NCBI RefSeq assembly: GCF_000220705.2
Contig: NZ_CP023202.1
Coordinates: 4,154,001-4,218,000 of the forward strand
Origin: Streptomyces xinghaiensis S187
GTDB taxonomy: Bacteria > Actinomycetota > Actinomycetes > Streptomycetales > Streptomycetaceae
Reading direction: 5' to 3'
Length of the DNA stretch: 64,000 nt
The notes beneath the pieces were generated by a model. The model did no database searches and was not told where the DNA came from. It saw only the letters and a list, made by a program, of their open reading frames with translations. The position numbers and the translations under genes were made by a program. Below are positions 32,272-39,995 of the stretch, piece after piece. The stretch's first letter is position 1. Every line of letters starts with the position of its first letter.

Positions 32272-32742
32272 CGCCCCGGCGCGCCGGGGGCCGGGACAGG
32301 ACCGGCAACGGGCCCGGAGCGCAAGAGCCACCGGGCCCGGCCCACGGACCGTGCGATCGCCGGGGTCCGGCCGGCAGGCCACCGATACCACCCGAACCAC
32401 CGATACCCACCGACCACCGACCACCAGACCGTCCACCCCACCGCGCCCGACCGGCCGGACCACACCACAGCCCACAGACGACCCGCAGCAGGATCCGACG
32501 GATCCGGGATTCCGCGCCCCAAGGACCCCGCCGGCCCCACCCGGCGCCGGGCCCGCGGCCGTCCACGCCCGAAAGCGTGCGCTCTTCCGGGAGTGCCCGA
32601 CGGCCCCGGAGCGTGCCCGGCCTCCCCCCACATGTCCTGCCGGCAGAAGTTCCCTTCCGGGCGCTTCGTCACATCGTCACTTCGCGCACCGTCTTTTCGT
32701 CATCGCGTTACTCAGAACTCCGTACCGACAGGGGGACCCGTC
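32272..32742. other. Long leader region upstream of the MFS exporter
   Basis: No credible ORF. The first 70 bases are GC hairpin-forming (CCCCGGCGCGCCGGGG at 32275-32290) and may end the TetR transcript. A C/A-rich stretch (ACCACCGATACC-type units, 32379-32435) follows. An AT-richer part near 32680-32720 is the likely exporter promoter. Confidence 0.5.
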
Positions 32743-34299
32743 ATGCCCGACACCGAACAGCGGCAGACACCCGATCCACAGCGCTGGAAGGCGCTGGTCT
32801 TCATCGCGCTCGCGCAGCTCATGGTGGTGCTCGACGCGACCATCGTGAACATCGCCCTGCCCTCGGCCCAGGCCGACCTGGGCATATCCGACGGCAACCG
32901 GCAGTGGGTCATCACCGCCTACGCCCTGGCGTTCGGCGGGTTGCTGCTCTTCGGCGGCCGGGTCGCCGACCTCTGGGGCCGCCGCCGCACCTTCGTCATC
33001 GGCCTCATCGGCTTCGCGGTGGCCTCGGCGCTCGGGGGCGCCGCCGTCAACACGGCCATGATGCTCGGCGCCCGCGCCCTCCAGGGCGTCTTCGGCGCGC
33101 TGCTCGCGCCGGCCGCGCTCTCGCTGCTGGCGGTGACGTTCACCGAGGCCCGGGAGCGGGCCAAGGCGTTCGGCATCTACGGCGCCATCGCGGGCGGTGG
33201 CGGCGCCATCGGCCTGATCCTCGGCGGACTGCTCACCGAGTACCTGGACTGGCGCTGGACCTTCTACGTCAACATCCCGTTCGCCGTCATCGCCGCCGCG
33301 GGCGCGCTCTTCGTCATCAAGGAGCCGGCCGAGGGCCGCAACCCGTCCCGGCTGGACATGCCCGGCGTCTTCCTGGCGACCTCCGGCCTCGTCGCGCTCG
33401 TCTACGGATTCACCCGTGCCGAGGCCGACGGCTGGAGCGCCGGACCGACGGTCGGCCTGCTCACCTCGGCGGGCCTGCTCCTCCTGGCCTTCGCCGTCGT
33501 CGAGTCCCGGGTGCGCAACCCGCTGCTGCCGCTGCGCGTGGTGACGGAGCGGAACCGGGGCGGCGTCTATCTGTCGCTGGGCCTGGCGATCATCGGGATG
33601 TTCGGGCTGTTCCTCTTCCTGACCTACTACCTCCAGGTCGTGAAGGCCTACAGCCCCGTCACCACCGGCCTGGCGTTCCTGCCGATGGTCGCGGGCATGA
33701 TCACCGGTTCCACGCAGATCGGCGCCCGGCTGATGAACCGGGTCCGGCCACGGCTGCTGATGGCTCCGGGCTTCCTGGTCGCCGCGCTCGGCCTGCTGAT
33801 CCTGACCCGGATCGACGTCGGAACCCCGTACGCGACCGTGATCCTGCCCGGGCTGGTGCTGATGGGCCTCGGTATGGGCACGGCCTTCATGCCGGCCATG
33901 AGCCTCTCCACCTACGGGGTGCAGCCGCAGGACTCGGGCGTCGCCTCCGCCATGGTCAACACCTCGCAGCAGGTCGGCGGCGCGATCGGCACCGCGCTGC
34001 TGAACACCGTCGCGGCCAGTGCCACCACGGCGTACGTCACCTCGCACGCGGCGGGTGCCGGATCCGCCGCCGGGGCCGTCGAAGCGCTGCGGCTCCAGGC
34101 GATGGTGCACGGCTTCACGACGGCGATCTGGTGGGCGGTGGCCATCCTGGTGCTGGCGGCGGCGGTCGCGTTCACGCTGGTCAACGCCCAGCGGCAGGGC
34201 GCGGTGGCGGTCACCCGCCCGGACCGGGACGAGCCGGAGGGCCGGGGCGGCGAGGGGGAGAAGGGCGACGAGCTCACCGTCCCCGTGTTCGCTCACTGA
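32743..34299 (+). CDS. DHA2-family MFS drug exporter (14 TM)
   Basis: 518 residues. MVVLDATIVNIALPSAQADL is motif D1 of the DHA2 family, and GRVADLWGRRRTFVIGLIGF is motif A. Antiporter motif C appears in YGAIAGGGGAIGLILGGLLT, then WRWTFYVNIPFAVI. Fourteen hydrophobic helices can be counted. Such proteins export antibiotics or toxic compounds with proton exchange. ATG 32743 follows AGGGGGA. The upstream TetR gene is the probable repressor. Confidence 0.93.
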   Translation: MPDTEQRQTPDPQRWKALVFIALAQLMVVLDATIVNIALPSAQADLGISDGNRQWVITAYALAFGGLLLFGGRVADLWGRRRTFVIGLIGFAVASALGGAAVNTAMMLGARALQGVFGALLAPAALSLLAVTFTEARERAKAFGIYGAIAGGGGAIGLILGGLLTEYLDWRWTFYVNIPFAVIAAAGALFVIKEPAEGRNPSRLDMPGVFLATSGLVALVYGFTRAEADGWSAGPTVGLLTSAGLLLLAFAVVESRVRNPLLPLRVVTERNRGGVYLSLGLAIIGMFGLFLFLTYYLQVVKAYSPVTTGLAFLPMVAGMITGSTQIGARLMNRVRPRLLMAPGFLVAALGLLILTRIDVGTPYATVILPGLVLMGLGMGTAFMPAMSLSTYGVQPQDSGVASAMVNTSQQVGGAIGTALLNTVAASATTAYVTSHAAGAGSAAGAVEALRLQAMVHGFTTAIWWAVAILVLAAAVAFTLVNAQRQGAVAVTRPDRDEPEGRGGEGEKGDELTVPVFAH

Positions 34300-34560
34300 A
34301 CCGCTGAACCGCTGAACCGCTGAACCGCTGACCCGTGCCGGCTGGAGCACGGTGCGGGGCGGCCGCCGGGGTTGATCCGCGGCCGCCGCCCCGGACCCGC
34401 CTGCCGGACCCACCTGCAGGGAAGGACCTCGCTTCGGGGGGAGCGAGGTCCTTCTCGCTGTGCCGTGCTGTTCCCTGCTGTGACTTTCCGTGCCGGACCG
34501 CTGCCGCGGCCGCTGCCGTGCCGGACCGCGGCCGCTGCCGTGCCGGACCGTTCCGGCCGC
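34297..34560. repeat. Intergenic tandem repeats 3' of the MFS gene
   Basis: Four copies of a 9-bp unit CTGAACCGC begin at the MFS stop (34297-34333). Farther on, three roughly 27-bp copies around GCCGCTGCCGTGCCGGACC occupy 34498-34551. No ORF in this 316-bp stretch is credible. Confidence 0.8.
34421..34454 (+). terminator. Stem-loop terminator
   Basis: A perfect 13-bp stem, GAAGGACCTCGCT with AGCGAGGTCCTTC, and an eight-base G-rich loop, between the exporter and the convergent MarR gene. It can serve both. Confidence 0.85.
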
Positions 34561-34615
34561 CGCGGCGGTGGAGAGGGCCCTCGGCCACAACCCTCGGCGG
34601 AGCCGGGCCCGACCC

Positions 34616-35119
34616 TCAGCGGAGCCAGGGGAGGTCGGCGTCCGCGCTGTCGGGCTGGAGCCCTTCGGCGACCAGCCGGCAGATCTCCCCGAACTGTTCG
34701 ACCTGCTGCGGGCTCAGGCGGTCGAACAGCGCGGCCCGTACGGCCGCCACATGGCCCGGTGCCGCGCGCTCCAGTACGGCCTTCCCCTGTTCCGTGAGGA
34801 CGGCGAACTGGCCCCGCTTGTCGGATGGGCAGCTCTCCCGGCGTACCCACCCGTTGTTCTCCAGCCGCGCTATGGCGTGGGACAGCCGGGAGCGAGTGAT
34901 CTTGGAGTTACGGGCCAGTTCGGTCATCCGCATCCGGCGTTCCGGTGCCCCGGAGAGCTGGACCAGCAGGCCGTAGTAGACGTGCGGCATCCCCGCGTCG
35001 CGCTGCAACTGGCGGTCGAGATGGTCGTCCAGCAGGGCGGTGGCGTGCAGATACGCCTGCCAGGTGCACTGTTCTTCGTCGCTGAGCCAGCGGGGCTCGC
35101 CGCCGGGGGCCGTCGTCAT
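34616..35119 (-). CDS. MarR-family transcriptional regulator
   Basis: 167 residues. MRMTELARNSKITRSRLSHA, then IARLENNGWVRRESCPSDKR and GQFAVLTEQGKAVLERAAPG form the MarR winged helix. The N-terminus WQAYLHATALLDDHLDRQLQ is typical of the branch that controls dioxygenase or aromatic genes. ATG 35119 follows GTGGGAG. It is divergent from a DODA-type dioxygenase; the palindrome at 35179-35192 and a related half-site near its own start are likely operators. Confidence 0.93.
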   Translation of the reverse strand: MTTAPGGEPRWLSDEEQCTWQAYLHATALLDDHLDRQLQRDAGMPHVYYGLLVQLSGAPERRMRMTELARNSKITRSRLSHAIARLENNGWVRRESCPSDKRGQFAVLTEQGKAVLERAAPGHVAAVRAALFDRLSPQQVEQFGEICRLVAEGLQPDSADADLPWLR

Positions 35120-35137
35120 GCTCCCACCGTACAGAAG

Positions 35138-35192
35138 CTTGAAGATTAAATGAAATGGGCGTACGGTGGGGGCTAGAGCTTGAAGTATCAAG
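35138..35192. promoter_or_regulatory. Probable MarR operators
   Basis: CTTGAAGTATCAAG (35179-35192) is a palindrome. A direct relative, AGCTTGAAGATTAAA, lies at 35136-35150. Both sit between marR and the dioxygenase gene, in an AT-rich patch unlike its surroundings. Confidence 0.7.
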
Positions 35193-35294
35193 TATGTGGG
35201 CTGCTCCGGTGAGCCGCCAGCCCGCCCGCCCCGTCAGCCGTCACCGATCGCACGCGCGTCAGCCGCGTCTGCCGCGTCAGCCCGGGAGCCCGCA

Positions 35295-36122
35295 ATGCCC
35301 GCCACCGCACCCGCCCCTGTCTCCGCCTCTGCCCCCGCCTCCGGTGAGCGCATGCCCGCCCTTTACCTCAGCCACGGCGCACCGCCGCTGGCCGACGACC
35401 CCGTCTGGCCCGGCGAACTCGCCGCCTGGGCCGCCGGGCTGCCGCGGCCCCGCGCGATCCTGATGGTCTCCGCCCACTGGGAGGAGGCCCCGCTCGCCCT
35501 GGGTGCCACGGAGACCGTGCCCCTCGTGTACGACTTCTGGGGCTTCCCCGAGCGCTACTACCAGGTCAGCTACGCCGCCCCCGGCGCCCCCGAACTGGCC
35601 GAACGCGTCCGCAAGACCCTGCGCACCGCCGGCACCCCGGTCCAGGACGTCCCCGACCGCGGGCTCGACCACGGGGCCTATGTGCCGCTCGCCGAGATGT
35701 ACCCGGACGCCGGCATACCCGTCCTCCAGATCTCCCTCCCCACCCTCGACCCGGAGCAGCTGCTGCGGATCGGCCGCAAGCTCGCACCTCTGCGCGACGA
35801 GGGCGTGCTGATCGTCGGCAGCGGGTTCTTCACCCACAACCTGGCGGCGCTGCGCCACCCGGGCGGCGGGGTCCCGGGCTGGTCGGCCGAGTTCGACGAC
35901 TGGGGGCGGCGTGCGCTGGACGGCGGTGACGTCGACGCACTGCTCGACTTCCGGCACTCCTCCCCGGCCGGTGAACTCGCCCACCCGCGCACGGAGCACT
36001 TCGCCCCGCTCTTCGTCACCCTCGGGGCGGCCGACGCCGCCGGGGACCTCGGCAGCGGGCGCAGCGTGATCGACGGCTTCTGGATGGGGCTGGCGAAGCG
36101 CTCGGTGCAGTTCGGCGGCTGA
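35295..36122 (+). CDS. DODA-type class III extradiol ring-cleavage dioxygenase
   Basis: 275 residues. LYLSHGAPPLADDPVWPGEL, ILMVSAHWEEAPLALGATET, DRGLDHGAYVPLAEMYPDAG and VGSGFFTHNLAALRH carry the conserved metal-binding and catalytic histidines of the 4,5-DOPA dioxygenase/YgiD family. It would cleave catechol-type substrates using Fe(II) or Zn(II). The substrate here is unknown. ATG 35295 has GGGAG upstream; ATG 35353 would remove a P/A-rich leader and is possible. It is divergent from its likely MarR repressor. Confidence 0.9.
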   Translation: MPATAPAPVSASAPASGERMPALYLSHGAPPLADDPVWPGELAAWAAGLPRPRAILMVSAHWEEAPLALGATETVPLVYDFWGFPERYYQVSYAAPGAPELAERVRKTLRTAGTPVQDVPDRGLDHGAYVPLAEMYPDAGIPVLQISLPTLDPEQLLRIGRKLAPLRDEGVLIVGSGFFTHNLAALRHPGGGVPGWSAEFDDWGRRALDGGDVDALLDFRHSSPAGELAHPRTEHFAPLFVTLGAADAAGDLGSGRSVIDGFWMGLAKRSVQFGG

Positions 36123-36171
36123 GCCGGGGGAGCCCCGCCCGGGGGCCCGTGGGGCCGGGGCCGGCGGAGCC

Positions 36172-36720
36172 CTACCCGGTTGCTCCGGACCCGAGCCGCC
36201 GCTCGAACCAGGCGACGTCCCAGTACCGGCCGAACTTCCGGCCCGCCTCGTGGAACGTGCCGACCCTGCCGAAGCCGAAGCGTTCGTGCAGTCGTACCGA
36301 GGCGGCGTTGGGCAGCGTCACCCCCGCGTAGGCGCGGCGGAGGTCCTGGGTCTCCAGGATGCGGAAGAGCTCCGTGTAGAGACGGGTGCCGACACCCCGG
36401 CCGGCGGCGTCCGGGGCGCAGTAGACGGTCACCTCGGCCGAGGTGGCGTAGGCCGCCTTGGGGCGGAAGGGGCTGCTGGTGGCATAGCCGAGAATGCGGC
36501 CCCCTCCGCTCCCGGACGCGTCCTCCACGGCAACCAAAAGGCGGTGCGGGCCGTCCTCAGGGTGGGAGAGCAGCCAGGGGCGACGCTGTTCGGCCGTGAA
36601 GGGCTCGGTGTCGAACGTGATGGGCGTCTCACGGACGTAGTGGTTGTAGAGGTCCGTCAGCTCGTGGAGATCCCGCTCCCCACCCGGTCTGACCTGTACT
36701 TCTGTACGCCGGCTCGCCAT
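36172..36720 (-). CDS. GNAT acetyltransferase (phosphinothricin-acetyltransferase-like)
   Basis: 182 residues. VRPGGERDLHELTDLYNHYV, ETPITFDTEPFTAEQRRPWL and YCAPDAAGRGVGTRLYTELF (acetyl-CoA loop G-R-G-V-G) match the PAT/YncA branch. It likely N-acetylates a small amine, such as phosphinothricin or methionine sulfone, giving resistance. ATG 36720 follows GGGGGAGC. It is divergent from hrdD. Confidence 0.88.
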   Translation of the reverse strand: MASRRTEVQVRPGGERDLHELTDLYNHYVRETPITFDTEPFTAEQRRPWLLSHPEDGPHRLLVAVEDASGSGGGRILGYATSSPFRPKAAYATSAEVTVYCAPDAAGRGVGTRLYTELFRILETQDLRRAYAGVTLPNAASVRLHERFGFGRVGTFHEAGRKFGRYWDVAWFERRLGSGATG

Positions 36721-36780
36721 TGCTCCCCCATCTGTGGCCGGACAGGGTACTGCATGATCGGGAAAACCAGTGGTCGGCAT

Positions 36781-36807
36781 GGGAATTCTGTCCGGATTGC
36801 AGTCGTT
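36781..36807 (+). promoter_or_regulatory. SigR-type promoter of hrdD
   Basis: GGGAAT (36781-36786), an 18-bp spacer and GTT (36805-36807) fit the SigR consensus GGAAT-N18/19-GTT. It lies 77 bp upstream of the hrdD start. hrdD is a known SigR target in Streptomyces coelicolor. Confidence 0.8.
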
Positions 36808-36883
36808 GTTCCCATCGGAACGGGCACCCGGTTGGGTGTACGTCCGCCACAGACCGCGACCTACTCATCGTAAGGGAGCACGC

Positions 36884-37909
36884 ATGGCAACCCGTGCCGT
36901 CGCCCGTCGTCAGCCCGCCGCCTCCGGTGTGGATGACCGGGCCAACAGTGTTCGCGCCGTAGGCGAGATCGCCGATCGCGACCTGGTCGGCATGTACCTC
37001 GACGAGATCGCGCGCACACCCCTGCTCGACGCCGCCAAGGAGGTCGAGCTGTCCCAGGCCATCGAGGCGGGCGTCTACGCCCAGCGGATCCTCGACGGAG
37101 ACGCCGGCGCGGACGGCGGGACCGCCCGGCCCGAGGTCAACGCCGCCGGGGCGAGCCGCGAAGAGCTGGAGGCGATCGCCGCCCAGGGCGAGCGCGCCAA
37201 GGACGTCTTCATCCGCTCCAACCTCCGGCTCGTCGTCGCCGTGGCGCGCCGCTACCCGCGCAGCGGGCTCCCTCTGCTCGACCTCATCCAGGAGGGCAAC
37301 GCCGGCCTGGTGCGCGCGGTCGAGAAGTTCGACTACACCAAGGGCTTCAAGTTCTCCACGTATGCCACGTGGTGGATCCGGCAGGCCATCACCCGTTCCA
37401 TCGCGGACCAGTCCCGGACCATCCGGCTCCCGGTCCACCTGGTCGAGGAGCTGGGCCGTATCCGGCGCGTGCAGCGGGAGTTCAACCGCGAGCACGGCCG
37501 CGAGCCGGACCACGCCGAGATCGCCAAGGAGCTGGGCTCCAAGACCGAGCGGGTCACCGATGTGCTCGACTGGGCCCGCGATCCGGTCAGCCTCAACATG
37601 TCCGTGGACGACGAGGGCGAGACCCAGTTCGGCGACCTGCTGGAGGACACCTCCGCGGCCTCGCCCGAGCAGTCCGTGATGATCATGCTCCGCCGTGAGG
37701 AGCTGGACGACCTGATCGGCAAGCTCGACGACCGCACCGCGTCGATCATCAAGATGCGGTACGGCATCGACGACGGCAAAGAGCGCACGCTCACCGAGGT
37801 CGGCAAGCAGCACGGCCTCACCCGCGAGCGGATCCGGCAGATCGAGAAGCACGCCCTGCTGGAACTCAAGAAGATGGCCCGCGACACGGGCTTCGACGCG
37901 GCGGCCTGA
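36884..37909 (+). CDS. hrdD: RNA polymerase group 2 sigma factor HrdD
   Basis: 341 residues. Region 1.2 VGMYLDEIARTPLLDAAKEV, region 2 (NLRLVVAVARRYPRSGLPLL, DLIQEGNAGLVRAVEKFDY, FKFSTYATWWIRQAITRSIA), region 3 (RLPVHLVEELGRIRRVQREF) and region 4 (GLTRERIRQIEKHALLELKK) are intact, and the N-terminus MATRAVARRQ is that of HrdD. It is a non-essential vegetative-like sigma factor. Start 36884 follows AAGGGAG. The SigR-type promoter upstream suggests induction by thiol stress. It has a longer acidic insert between 1.2 and 2 than I recall for HrdD. Confidence 0.92.
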   Translation: MATRAVARRQPAASGVDDRANSVRAVGEIADRDLVGMYLDEIARTPLLDAAKEVELSQAIEAGVYAQRILDGDAGADGGTARPEVNAAGASREELEAIAAQGERAKDVFIRSNLRLVVAVARRYPRSGLPLLDLIQEGNAGLVRAVEKFDYTKGFKFSTYATWWIRQAITRSIADQSRTIRLPVHLVEELGRIRRVQREFNREHGREPDHAEIAKELGSKTERVTDVLDWARDPVSLNMSVDDEGETQFGDLLEDTSAASPEQSVMIMLRREELDDLIGKLDDRTASIIKMRYGIDDGKERTLTEVGKQHGLTRERIRQIEKHALLELKKMARDTGFDAAA

Positions 37910-37954
37910 CCGCCGCCTGCCGGCGGCGGGAACGGCCCGCTCCGCCGCCCCACC

Positions 37955-37995
37955 GCGCAGAGCCCCGGCGCCACCAGGCGACCGGGGCTCTGCGC
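37955..37995 (+). terminator. Terminator after hrdD
   Basis: A perfect 14-bp stem (37955-37968 with 37982-37995, GCGCAGAGCCCCGG) and a 13-base loop, 45 bp past the hrdD stop. Confidence 0.85.
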
Positions 37996-38178
37996 GTGCC
38001 GTGCCACCGTCCCGGAGGCCCCCTGGACACCGGGACGGCTCCACGGGCGCTCCGTCCGCGCGCCCTCCCTGATACCCGTTCCTGCCCGAGTGTGCCCGAA
38101 CATGTTTACTTCTTCCTGTTCCAGTCGTAGCCTGCCGGTGAAACCACACGATCGGGCAGCGAACGGACGTCAACCACC

Positions 38179-38940
38179 ATGTACGCACCGGAGCGTCAGC
38201 AGGAGATCCTGCGGCTCGCCCGCGAGAGGGGCCGGGTCGACGTGCTCTCCCTCGCCGAGGAGTTCGACGTCACCGCGGAGACCGTCCGCCGCGACCTGAA
38301 GGCGCTCGACCGGGCGGGGCTGCTGCGCCGGGTGCACGGCGGGGCCATCCCGGCGGGACGGCTCGACTTCGAGCCGGGCCTCGCCGAGCGCGACACCGTG
38401 GCGGCCGCCGAGAAGGACCGCATCGTGCGCGCCGCCCTCGCCGAACTGCCAGCCGAGGGCAGCGTCATCATCGACGCCGGGACGACCACCGCCCGCCTCG
38501 CCGCGGCCATCCCTGCGGAGTCCCCGCTCACCGTCGTCACCCACGCGCTGCCGGTCGCCACCCGGCTCGCCGACCACCCCGGGATCGCCCTCCATCTCGT
38601 CGGCGGCCGGGTGCGGCACCGCACGCGCGCCGCGGTCGACGCCTGGGCCCTGCGCGCCTACGGGGAGTTGACGGCGGACGTGCTTTTCCTCGCCACCAAC
38701 GGGTTCTCCCCCGAGGGCGGCCTGACCACCCCCGACCTCGCCGAAGCGGCGGTCAAGCGGGCGGCGATCGCGGCTGCCCGGCGCGTGGTGCTCCTGGCCG
38801 ACTCCGGGAAGTGCGGCCAGGAACACTTCGCCCGCTTCGGGGACCTCTCCGACGCGGACCTGCTCGTCACCGACACCGGACTGGACCCCGAGACCGCGCT
38901 CGCCATCGAGCGGCGCGGCACGGAGGTGATCCGCGCATGA
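38179..38940 (+). CDS. fruR: DeoR-family regulator of the fructose operon
   Basis: 253 residues. RQQEILRLARERGRVDVLSL, then AEEFDVTAETVRRDLKALDR and LLRRVHGGAIP form the DeoR HTH. The C-terminal sugar-phosphate domain has VIIDAGTTTARLA, VVTHALPVATRLADH, VGGRVRHRTRAAVD and ADSGKCGQEHFARFGDLSDA. It is the first gene of the fru operon and is expected to be a repressor relieved by fructose-1-phosphate. The ATG has no strong ribosome site. GAACA/TGTTC arms (38098-38102, 38117-38121) upstream could be part of its operator. Confidence 0.9.
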   Translation: MYAPERQQEILRLARERGRVDVLSLAEEFDVTAETVRRDLKALDRAGLLRRVHGGAIPAGRLDFEPGLAERDTVAAAEKDRIVRAALAELPAEGSVIIDAGTTTARLAAAIPAESPLTVVTHALPVATRLADHPGIALHLVGGRVRHRTRAAVDAWALRAYGELTADVLFLATNGFSPEGGLTTPDLAEAAVKRAAIAAARRVVLLADSGKCGQEHFARFGDLSDADLLVTDTGLDPETALAIERRGTEVIRA

Positions 38941-38987
38941 ACCCCGATATGAACCCCACGGCGGCTCCCCGCGCAGGGAGGCCGCGC

Positions 38988-39938
38988 ATGATCCTCACCA
39001 TCACCCCCAACCCCAGCCTGGACCGGACCTATGAGGTGCCCACCCTGGTCCGCGGCGCGGTGCTGCGCGCCACCGCCGACCGGATGGACCCGGGCGGCAA
39101 GGGCGTCAACGTCTCCCGCGCCATTGCCGCCGCCGGAGGCCGCACGGTGGCCGTCATGCCTCTCGGCGGGCCTGCCGGCGCCGTGGTCGCGGACCTGCTG
39201 CGGAACGAGGGCATTCCGGTGGCCGGGGTGCCGGTCCTGGGGCCGACCCGGTCGAACATCTCCGTCGTGGAGTCCGACTCCACCCTCACCAAGATCAATG
39301 CCGCCGGTCCGGAACTCTCCGCCGCAGAGGCGGAAGCACTGCTGGAAAAGGTGCGTGAGTACGCCGCCGGCGCCTCGTGGATCGCCTGCTGCGGCAGCCT
39401 GCCCCGTGGGCTCCCGCTCTCGTGGTACGCCGAACTGGTCGACCGCGCGCACCGGGCGGGCACCCGGATCGCCCTGGACACCTCCGGACCGGCCCTCACC
39501 GCCGCGCTCGGTGCCCGGCCCGATGTCGTCAAACCGAATGCCGCGGAACTGGCCGAGGCGGTGGGGCGCCCTCTCCTGAGCGTCGGCGACGCGGTGGAGG
39601 CGGCACGGGAACTGCGAGACCGGGGCGCCCGCGCCGTCCTCGCCAGCCTGGGCGCGGACGGGCAACTGCTGGTGGACGGCTCCGGAGCGCGCTACGGCAG
39701 CGCCCGGGTCACCACCGTCCGCAGCAACGTGGGGGCCGGTGACGCCTCCCTGGCCGGCTTCCTCGGCGCGGGCGGTGAGGGACCCGCGGCTCTCGCCGCG
39801 GCACTCGCCCACGGCGCCGCCGCCGTCGGGCTGCCCGGCAGTGTCATGCCGTCCCCCGCCGACCTGGACCCCTCCGCGGTCAGGACGACCGGCGAGCCGC
39901 CCCTCGACCGTCCGCTGACGGAGCCGGGCCACCCGTGA
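38988..39938 (+). CDS. fruK: 1-phosphofructokinase
   Basis: 316 residues of the PfkB fold. MILTITPNPSLDRTYEVPTL is the family start, followed by DPGGKGVNVSRAIAAAGG (substrate/nucleotide), SNISVVESDSTLTKINAAGP, CCGSLPRGLP and the signature VRSNVGAGDASLAGFLGAGG with the catalytic Asp. It makes fructose-1,6-bisphosphate from the fructose-1-phosphate delivered by FruA. ATG 38988 follows GGGAGG. An upstream ATG (38937) overlaps the fruR stop and may couple translation, but its 17 extra residues are not family-like. Confidence 0.95.
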   Translation: MILTITPNPSLDRTYEVPTLVRGAVLRATADRMDPGGKGVNVSRAIAAAGGRTVAVMPLGGPAGAVVADLLRNEGIPVAGVPVLGPTRSNISVVESDSTLTKINAAGPELSAAEAEALLEKVREYAAGASWIACCGSLPRGLPLSWYAELVDRAHRAGTRIALDTSGPALTAALGARPDVVKPNAAELAEAVGRPLLSVGDAVEAARELRDRGARAVLASLGADGQLLVDGSGARYGSARVTTVRSNVGAGDASLAGFLGAGGEGPAALAAALAHGAAAVGLPGSVMPSPADLDPSAVRTTGEPPLDRPLTEPGHP

Positions 39939-39995
39939 ACCACCCCCCACGTCCCCGAGCCGCCTCCCGGCGGTGTGTGAGCAATGGAGCGCGAG

